DNA of 32,799 bases from Streptacidiphilus anmyonensis (GTDB lineage Bacteria > Actinomycetota > Actinomycetes > Streptomycetales > Streptomycetaceae): positions 1 to 32,799 of the forward strand of contig NZ_BBPQ01000061.1 in assembly GCF_000787855.1 (NCBI RefSeq), in the 5' to 3' direction. A program made the position numbers and the translations under genes. Shown in pieces: positions 24,753 to 30,613 of the stretch (positions are counted from its first letter, which is position 1; each line of letters begins with the position of its first letter). The notes under the pieces are model-generated. The model was not told the DNA's origin, did not search any database, and was given only the letters and a program-made list of their open reading frames with translations.

Positions 24753-24783
24753 AGGGTTTGGATGTTTATGCGGCCCAAACCCT
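24753..24783. promoter_or_regulatory. 9-bp inverted repeat upstream of ctaC
   Basis: AGGGTTTGG (24753-24761) and CCAAACCCT (24775-24783) form a perfect inverted repeat with a 13-nt spacer that reads, on the minus strand, GCCGCATAAACAT. The spacer is the most A/T-rich point of the gap and offers a -10-like TAAACA for ctaC. The site is probably an operator over the ctaCDF promoter. It does not match the Rex consensus. Confidence 0.5.
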
Positions 24784-24941
24784 ACTCCAGCCCGATCGGC
24801 GGTTCGCGGGCAGGTCCCACTAACGCGCCGATCATCACCCTACGCTGCCCCCGTTCGGGCGATTTCGCAGGTCAGACGGGGTACACACGGGCTCACCCGA
24901 CCGACCGCGACACGCCGGACCGGCGGCCGGGGGGCCGCCTC

Positions 24942-24969
24942 CTGACGCCGCATGAGGACGTCATAGAAT
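24942..24969 (+). promoter_or_regulatory. Promoter of the desulfurase-TusA gene
   Basis: CTGACG (24942-24947) and TAGAAT (24964-24969) are separated by 16 bp, close to the actinobacterial HrdB (sigma-70) consensus TTGAC(A/G)/TAGAAT-like. Transcription would begin near 24976, giving a leader of about 50 nt. Confidence 0.6.
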
Positions 24970-24974
24970 CGGGG

Positions 24975-25007
24975 GCAGGCGGCACCGGCTGACATGCTGC
25001 CACCTGC
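24975..25007 (+). promoter_or_regulatory. Leader hairpin of the desulfurase-TusA gene
   Basis: GCAGGCGGCA (24975-24984) can pair with TGCCACCTGC (24998-25007) with one mismatch and a 13-nt loop. It begins at the predicted transcription start and ends 20 nt before the GTG, where no good ribosome-binding site is visible. It may affect translation or mRNA stability. Confidence 0.35.
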
Positions 25008-25027
25008 GTGCTCGTTACCGTGGGACC

Positions 25028-26437
25028 GTGCCGAATTTCGACGTCGCGTCCACCGTTCCGCTGCATCCGCTGGCCAGGCAGGCGCTGCAGGCCGCGCTCG
25101 ACGAGGGCTGGGCGGATCCGGCACGTCTCTACCGCGACGCGCGTCAGGCCCGCCTGCTGCTGGATTCGGCCCGCGAGAGCATCGCCGCCGACCTCGGCGT
25201 CCGCGCCGACGAACTGAGTTTCACCGCGTCAGGTACGCAGGCGAACCATCTCGCCGTGCTCGGACTCCTCGCCGGAAATCACCGGAAAGGGCGTCATCTC
25301 GTCCATTCCGCCGTCGAACACTCCTCCGTGCTCCACGCGGCCGAGCGATTCCAGGCGGACGGCGGTGCGGTGACGGCGGCACCCGTCGACTCCTCCGGCC
25401 GGATCCTGCTCGACTCCTTCGAGGCGGCGCTGCGCTCCCCCGGGACCGCCCTCGCCTGCCTCCAGTCGGCCAACCACGAGGTCGGCACCGTCCAGCCCGT
25501 CCTCGCGGCGGCGGAGCTCGCCGCCGAGGCCCACGTCCCGCTCTTCGTCGACGCGGCCCAGTCCGCGGCGTGGGGCCGCGTCGAGGGCCCCTTCTCCGCG
25601 CTGGCCGCCTCCGCGCACAAGTGGGGCGGTCCGGCCGGCGTCGGCGTCCTCGTGGTCCGCAAGGGCGTCCGCTACCGCAGCCCGCTCCCCGCCGACGAGC
25701 GCGAGGGCGGCCGCGTCCCCGGCTACGTCAACGTCCCCGCGATCGTCGCCGCCGCGGTCGCGCTGCGCGCCGCACGGCAGGAGGCGGCGGAGGCGGACGC
25801 GCGCCTGCGCCCCCTGGTCGAGCTCCTGCACGAGCGCGTCCCCGCGCTGGTGCCCGACGTCTCCGTGCTGGGCGACCCGGCGGTGGGCGACCCGGCGCGG
25901 CGACTGCCGCACCTGCTCACCTTCTCCTGCCTCTACGTCGACGGCGAGTCCCTGCTCGGCGCCCTCGACCGGGCCGGCTTCGCCGTCTCCTCCGGCTCCT
26001 CCTGCACCTCCAGCACCCTGACCCCGAGCCACGTCCTGGCCGCGATGGGCGCGTTGACCGAGGGCAACATCCGCGTCTCGCTCGGCCGCGAGGCGACCAC
26101 GGCGCAGGTGGAGGAGTTCCTCGCGGTCCTGCCCCCGGCTGTCGCCGAGGTCCGCGCCCGGCTGGCGCCGACGGCGCCGCGGAGCGCCGCGCAGGGCGCG
26201 ATCGTGGTGGACGTCCTGGGACAGATGTGCCCCGTACCGGTCATCGAGCTGGCGAAGACCTTCGAGGGCGTCCCGGTCGGCGGCCTGGTCGCAGTGCTCT
26301 CCGACGACGAGGTCGCGGCGATCGACGTCCCGGCCTGGTGCCACATGCAGCACCAGGCGTACGAGGGGACGGCCCCGGCGAGCCAGTACCTCGCGGGAGC
26401 GGAGGGCACGGCCTACCTGGTGCGCAGACTCAGCTAG
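25028..26437 (+). CDS. Cysteine desulfurase fused to a TusA-type sulfur carrier
   Basis: This 469-residue protein joins two sulfur-transfer modules. Residues 1-375 are an IscS/NifS-like cysteine desulfurase: PLP lysine Lys198 in SAHKWGGPAG, Asp175 (FVDAAQS), His98 (VEHSS) and the persulfide cysteine Cys326 in SSGSSCTSST. Residues 390-469 are a TusA/SirA domain with its sulfur-accepting Cys401 in GQMCPVPVIELAK. In Escherichia coli IscS passes sulfur to separate TusA for tRNA thiolation and other routes; here donor and first acceptor are one chain, so persulfide transfer could be direct. The likely end product is unknown, as no tRNA-thiolase or molybdopterin gene is adjacent. The GTG start lacks a good ribosome-binding site. 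The gene is divergent from ctaC and convergent with the PfkB gene. Confidence 0.93.
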   Translation: MPNFDVASTVPLHPLARQALQAALDEGWADPARLYRDARQARLLLDSARESIAADLGVRADELSFTASGTQANHLAVLGLLAGNHRKGRHLVHSAVEHSSVLHAAERFQADGGAVTAAPVDSSGRILLDSFEAALRSPGTALACLQSANHEVGTVQPVLAAAELAAEAHVPLFVDAAQSAAWGRVEGPFSALAASAHKWGGPAGVGVLVVRKGVRYRSPLPADEREGGRVPGYVNVPAIVAAAVALRAARQEAAEADARLRPLVELLHERVPALVPDVSVLGDPAVGDPARRLPHLLTFSCLYVDGESLLGALDRAGFAVSSGSSCTSSTLTPSHVLAAMGALTEGNIRVSLGREATTAQVEEFLAVLPPAVAEVRARLAPTAPRSAAQGAIVVDVLGQMCPVPVIELAKTFEGVPVGGLVAVLSDDEVAAIDVPAWCHMQHQAYEGTAPASQYLAGAEGTAYLVRRLS

Positions 26438-26470
26438 TGCCGTGGGCACGAGGCTCTGCTGATGTGCGGC

Positions 26471-26608
26471 GCCTCCCCCAGCCTCCGGCCGGGAGGGTGC
26501 CCCCACGACGCGGCCGGATGCAAGGCGGACGGGCGCCCCCGTACGGGATGTACGTGGGCGTGCCGCCGACGCAGCGTGGGGGTCCCCCCGGTCGAAGACG
26601 GGGGGAGG
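26471..26608. repeat. Streptomyces-type intergenic repeat with nested inverted arms
   Basis: Several arms pair across this gap: CCTCCCCC (26472-26479) with GGGGGAGG (26601-26608), and CCCCCACG (26500-26507) with CGTGGGGG (26575-26582). A local hairpin CCCCCC-N10-GGGGGG lies at 26584-26605. From memory, blocks such as CCTCCCCCAGCCTCCGGCCGGGAGG and GTGGGGGTCCCCCC recur between genes in many Streptomyces genomes. It lies between the convergent desulfurase and PfkB genes and probably terminates both. Confidence 0.65.
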
Positions 26609-26673
26609 TCGTGGCAGGCGGGCCGGGCCCGGCGGAGGTCCGACGACAGGCCCTAGCGTGCCGCCACGGAATG

Positions 26674-27687
<1,014 letters not shown>

Positions 27688-27837
27688 CTACGGTACCGGC
27701 CCCGCACCGGAGGGACACGTGCGCGTTACCGCCCCGTAGGGCTGGAAGGGCGACCCCACCCGGGCCTACTGTCGATCGTGAGACGCCGGTCACACCGCGC
27801 ACAGAGCAGCGGCGACCCGGCGTGAGGAGGCCCCGAG

Positions 27838-28056
27838 ATGATGCCCGAGCGGAACCCGGTCCAGATTCCGGCGTACCTGCGCGGCGACGCGGACGCGGAC
27901 ACCTTGGCGGGTCTGGTGGAGCGCGGGCGCAGACTGGGCCGCTTCTGGCCGCCGCTGGCCGCCGAGCCGCCCGAGCCCACCGAGCCGCTGCGGCGCAGCC
28001 CCTCCTTCCGGATCGGCGCCCGCGAGGCGCGCATCTTCGGCGGTCTGCCGGAGTAG
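27838..28056 (+). CDS. Small hypothetical protein
   Basis: This 72-residue protein (MMPERNPVQIPAYLRGD...) is hydrophilic, with a predicted helix at residues 18-35 (DADTLAGLVERGRRLGRFW), a Pro/Glu-rich stretch (40-52) and a basic/aromatic end. A GAGGAGG ribosome-binding site lies 6 nt before the ATG, and codon use is typical. It has no signal, cysteine or membrane segment. I do not recognise a family. It is divergent from the PfkB gene and about 130 bp before the lipoprotein gene, possibly in one transcript. Confidence 0.75.
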   Translation: MMPERNPVQIPAYLRGDADADTLAGLVERGRRLGRFWPPLAAEPPEPTEPLRRSPSFRIGAREARIFGGLPE

Positions 28057-28085
28057 CCGGCCGGAACAGGCGGGTCGTCCCTCAG

Positions 28086-28114
28086 GGCTGCCGGAAAACG
28101 GCTGCCCGGAAAAC
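28086..28114 (+). repeat. Tandem direct repeat ahead of the lipoprotein gene
   Basis: GGCTGCCGGAAAAC (28086-28099) is followed at once by GGCTGCCCGGAAAAC (28100-28114). Just downstream, GGAACCGGTTCC (28119-28130) is a perfect palindrome that starts with the GGAAC of extracytoplasmic-function sigma promoters. Together they suggest the control region of the lipoprotein gene; the sigma assignment is speculative. Confidence 0.45.
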
Positions 28115-28183
28115 AGGGGGAACCGGTTCCGCGCCTCCCGCGTCCCATGCACGCATCGCAAGGGACAGACCAGGAGGCTCACC

Positions 28184-28735
28184 GTGCACACCCATCGTCG
28201 CTCCCGCTCCCGCGTTCTCGGCGCGCTGGCCGTGCTGGTGGCCGCCGCCGCCGGCCTGACGGCGTGCGGCTCGAGCACGACCGCCGGCAGCGCCACCACC
28301 CCTGTGGTGAGCGGTTCCCCCTCCGGGGCGAGCGGTTCCCCCTCCGGCACGATCAACCCGGGCGGCCCGATCCAGAGCGCCTCGCCCTCGCCGAGCGCCC
28401 CCGGCACCGGCGCCAAGCCGTCACCGCCGAAGCCGGCCCACGGCATCCCGATCTCCGGCTACAACACCCAGGGGTCGGTGCTGACCGTCTACTTCTTCGC
28501 CGGGGTGTGCGAGAAATACGGCGTCACCGCGGACCAGTCCCAGGCGGGTGAGGTGCGCGCCACCATCGTGGTCACGCAGCACGCGCCGACGGGTCAGATG
28601 TGCCCGCAGGTGGTCTCCGAGCAGCACGCCAGCGTGAATCTCGGCAGCCCGCTGGGCAACCGCAAGGTCGTCGACACCAGCACCGGGCTGGCGGTCGCGC
28701 CGCAGAAGGCCGGCCTGCCCATGGGCGCGGGCTGA
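28184..28735 (+). CDS. Hypothetical lipoprotein
   Basis: This 183-residue protein has a basic N-terminus, hydrophobic helix and lipobox LTAC (Cys28), so it is anchored outside the membrane. A Ser/Pro/Gly-rich spacer (29-80) contains a duplicated SGSPSGA-type repeat encoded by a near-exact 21-nt direct repeat (28311-28352). The remaining domain (about 85-183) has two cysteines, VCEKYG (108) and MCPQV (about 140), that could form a disulfide, and a pattern of beta strands (SVLTVYFFAGVCE, VRATIVVTQHAP). No known family is recognised. GTG at 28184 follows a GGAGG ribosome-binding site. A strong terminator follows. Confidence 0.85.
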   Translation: MHTHRRSRSRVLGALAVLVAAAAGLTACGSSTTAGSATTPVVSGSPSGASGSPSGTINPGGPIQSASPSPSAPGTGAKPSPPKPAHGIPISGYNTQGSVLTVYFFAGVCEKYGVTADQSQAGEVRATIVVTQHAPTGQMCPQVVSEQHASVNLGSPLGNRKVVDTSTGLAVAPQKAGLPMGAG

Positions 28736-28750
28736 GGAGCGGGGGAAGCA

Positions 28751-28793
28751 GAACGGGAACCGCCCCGGCCGTCGGCCGGGGCGGTTCCCGTTC
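28751..28793. terminator. Bidirectional terminator between the lipoprotein gene and erpA
   Basis: A perfect 20-bp stem (28751-28770 with 28774-28793) has a 3-nt GTC loop. It is 15 nt after the lipoprotein stop and 21 nt beyond the stop of the convergent iron-sulfur carrier gene. Confidence 0.92.
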
Positions 28794-28814
28794 GCGATCC
28801 GAGCGGGCGCTCGA

Positions 28815-29168
28815 TCAGCTGAAGGAGTCGCCGCAGGCGCAGGAGCCGGTGGCGTTCGGGTTGTCGATCGTGAAGCCCTGCTTCTCGATCGTGTCCACGA
28901 AGTCCACGGTGGCGCCGGCCAGGTACGGGGCGCTCATGCGGTCGGTGACGACGCTGACGCCGCCGAAGTCGGCCACGACGTCGCCGTCGAGCGAACGCTC
29001 GTCGAAGAAGAGCTGGTAGCGCAGGCCCGAGCAGCCGCCGGGCTGCACCGCGACGCGCAGCGCGAGGTCGTCGCGACCCTCCTGCTCCAGCAGGCTCTTG
29101 ACCTTGGCCGCGGCGGTGTCGGTGAGGATGATCCCGCTCTCGACGCTGGTCTCGTCCTGGACGGTCAT
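28815..29168 (-). CDS. erpA: A-type iron-sulfur cluster carrier (ErpA/HesB family)
   Basis: This 117-residue protein delivers Fe-S clusters to target proteins. The three cluster cysteines of the HesB/IscA fold are present: Cys46 in PGGCSGL and Cys110 and Cys112 in GSCACGDSF. I chose ATG at 29166-29168 (MTVQDETSVE), with GGGAG upstream; the open frame further upstream is not family-like. It follows padR by only 4 bp, and its ribosome-binding site lies in the last padR codons, so the two are coupled if padR is read to its end. It corresponds in family and neighbourhood to Mycobacterium tuberculosis Rv2204c. The Rieske protein QcrA is a plausible client nearby. Confidence 0.95.
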   Translation of the reverse strand: MTVQDETSVESGIILTDTAAAKVKSLLEQEGRDDLALRVAVQPGGCSGLRYQLFFDERSLDGDVVADFGGVSVVTDRMSAPYLAGATVDFVDTIEKQGFTIDNPNATGSCACGDSFS

Positions 29169-29172
29169 CTGC

Positions 29173-29811
29173 TTACTCCCGGGATTGACGACGTACTTCC
29201 ACCGGCGGAAACCGCCGACGCCCCGGAGGTATTCCGGGAGGCTCCATCCCGTCCATGCTGCCACACTCCGCACCGGTCATCACGGCTGCGTGCGCCACAT
29301 CCGCCAGCCGCGCCTCCGCGCTGTCCACGGTGGCCAGATCGGCCTTGGTGTGCGCGACCGCCGCGTCGATCAGCAGCGCGACCAGCGGCTCCTGCCCGCG
29401 CTCGCGCCGCAGCCGGGTGAGCGCGCCGATGTCGGCGAGGTAGGTCTCGCGCTGCGCGGCGACGAGCTCGGCCAGCGCCTCCGGGCCCAGCCGGGCCGCG
29501 CCGAGCAGCTTGAGGAAGAGCTCGTCGCGGAAGCCCGAGGTGCGCACCCACGGGCTGGTGGCCCACTCCCGCAGCTCCTGCCGGCCCTGCCCGGTGAGCT
29601 GGTAGGCGTTCTTGTCGGGCCGGTCGGACTGCGCCACATGGACGCGGGTGACGTGGCCGTCGCGGACGAGGCGGTCCAGCACCTGGTAGAGGTGCCCGAT
29701 GTTCAGGCCGCCCCACTGCGGGCCGATGGCCTCCTCGAAGCGTCCCTTGAGCTCGTAGCCGTGGCTCGGGCCGTCGGCCAGCAGCGCCATCACCGCGTGG
29801 TGAAGCGGCAT
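29173..29811 (-). CDS. PadR-family transcriptional regulator with an unusual C-terminal tail
   Basis: This 212-residue regulator has an N-terminal winged helix (HHAVMALLADGPSHGYELKGRFEEAIGPQWGGLNIGHLYQVLDRLVRDGHVT) and a helical dimerisation region (about 90-178), as in PadR/LmrR proteins that repress drug exporters. It is divergent from an ABC exporter, which is its likely target, and an inverted repeat overlaps its promoter, suggesting autoregulation. The ATG at 29809-29811 has a strong AGGAGGTG site. The last 30 or so residues (SMDGMEPPGIPPGRRRFPPVEVRR...) have many A/T third positions, unlike the rest, and look like a translated erpA leader; the protein may have lost its original stop. 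Confidence 0.92.
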   Translation of the reverse strand: MPLHHAVMALLADGPSHGYELKGRFEEAIGPQWGGLNIGHLYQVLDRLVRDGHVTRVHVAQSDRPDKNAYQLTGQGRQELREWATSPWVRTSGFRDELFLKLLGAARLGPEALAELVAAQRETYLADIGALTRLRRERGQEPLVALLIDAAVAHTKADLATVDSAEARLADVAHAAVMTGAECGSMDGMEPPGIPPGRRRFPPVEVRRQSRE

Positions 29812-29827
29812 TTACACACCTCCTAGC

Positions 29828-29862
29828 TTGTGACAATGTACTCCTGCATTGTCGCAATGTAA
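29828..29862. promoter_or_regulatory. PadR operator and overlapping promoter
   Basis: GACAATG-N8-CATTGTC (29832-29853) is a perfect inverted repeat, and CAATGTA occurs twice (29834-29840, 29855-29861), two helical turns apart. On the minus strand TTACAT (complement of 29857-29862), a 16-bp spacer and TACATT (complement of 29835-29840) form a plausible padR promoter lying within the repeats. On the plus strand TTGTCG at 29849 with TGTAAG at 29871 could serve the ABC genes. ATGTA/TACAT-type dyads are typical PadR sites. Confidence 0.65.
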
Positions 29863-29914
29863 GGGCGGGATGTAAGGCCACAGGCACGGGGTGGAACGGG
29901 GCAAGGGGGAGCAC

Positions 29915-30613
29915 ATGCCGATCGTTCTGCGCGGCGTCAGCCGCGGCTATCCGGGGCTGACCGCGCTCGAAGCGGTGGACCTGGAGATCGCGGACGGCAC
30001 CGCCGTCGCGCTCACCGGGCCGTCCGGCGCGGGCAAGTCGACGGTGCTGCACCTGCTCGGCGGCATGGACACCCCCACCGCCGGCACGGTCGAGATCGAC
30101 GGGAAGCCGCTCACCTCCCGTGACCTGGACGCGCACCGGCGCCGCGTCGGCTTCGTCTTCCAGCGCTTCCACCTGCTGCCCGCGCTGACCGTCCTGGACA
30201 ACGTGCTCGCCCCCGTGCTGCCGCGCCGGGTGGACTACGACCGCAAGGCAAGGGCGGCGGAGGTGCTGGAGGCGGTCGGCCTCGCCGCCCGAGCCCAGGC
30301 GCTGCCCGCCGAGCTCTCCGGCGGCCAGCAGCAGCGCGTCGCCATCGCCCGCGCCCTGATCGGCCGCCCCCGGCTGCTGCTCGCCGACGAGCCCACGGGC
30401 AATCTCGACAGCGTCATCGGCCGCGAGATCGTCGACCTGCTGCTGTCCCTGCGCGAGCGCTACGGCACGACGCTGGTCCTGGCCACCCATGACGCCGAGG
30501 TCGCGGCAAGCTGCGACCGGGTGCTGCGGCTGCAGGACGGCCGGATCACCTCCGACAAGACGATCGAGCCTTCCAGCGACGTGCTCGACCGGCTCGGAGG
30601 ACTGCGGCCGTGA
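29915..30613 (+). CDS. ABC exporter ATP-binding protein (MacB/LolD type)
   Basis: This 232-residue ATPase powers the FtsX-type permease encoded next. It has Walker [10 protein letters not shown] (35-43), Q-loop Gln83 ([18 protein letters not shown]), signature LSGGQQQR (134-141), Walker B LLLADEP (154-160) and the H-loop His192. The block [18 protein letters not shown] is typical of the MacB/LolD/BceA-like class. I chose ATG at 29915, with AAGGGGGAG upstream, over an in-frame GTG at 29891. The stop overlaps the permease start (GTGA). It is divergent from padR across an operator-like repeat. Confidence 0.96.
   Translation: MPIVLRGVSRGYPGLTALEAVDLEIADGTAVALTGPSGAGKSTVLHLLGGMDTPTAGTVEIDGKPLTSRDLDAHRRRVGFVFQRFHLLPALTVLDNVLAPVLPRRVDYDRKARAAEVLEAVGLAARAQALPAELSGGQQQRVAIARALIGRPRLLLADEPTGNLDSVIGREIVDLLLSLRERYGTTLVLATHDAEVAASCDRVLRLQDGRITSDKTIEPSSDVLDRLGGLRP

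Larger units (their letters stand above)
24666..25027. other. Divergent regulatory region between ctaC and the desulfurase-TusA gene
   Basis: This 362-bp gap has no convincing gene; short open frames in it have poor codon bias. It contains a 9-bp inverted repeat toward the ctaC side, a clear promoter toward the desulfurase gene, and a hairpin in that gene's leader, each listed separately. Confidence 0.7.

Noticed and set aside
24741-24992. Small plus-strand frames in the ctaC/desulfurase gap
   Set aside because: No ribosome-binding site, poor codon bias, and they cross the promoter and inverted repeat.
26471-26608. CRISPR-like array
   Set aside because: The repeats are inverted arms of one element, not regularly spaced direct repeats; no cas gene is near.
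28147-28551. Plus-strand frame overlapping the lipoprotein gene
   Set aside because: It overlaps in another frame; the lipoprotein frame has a signal peptide, lipobox and good ribosome-binding site.
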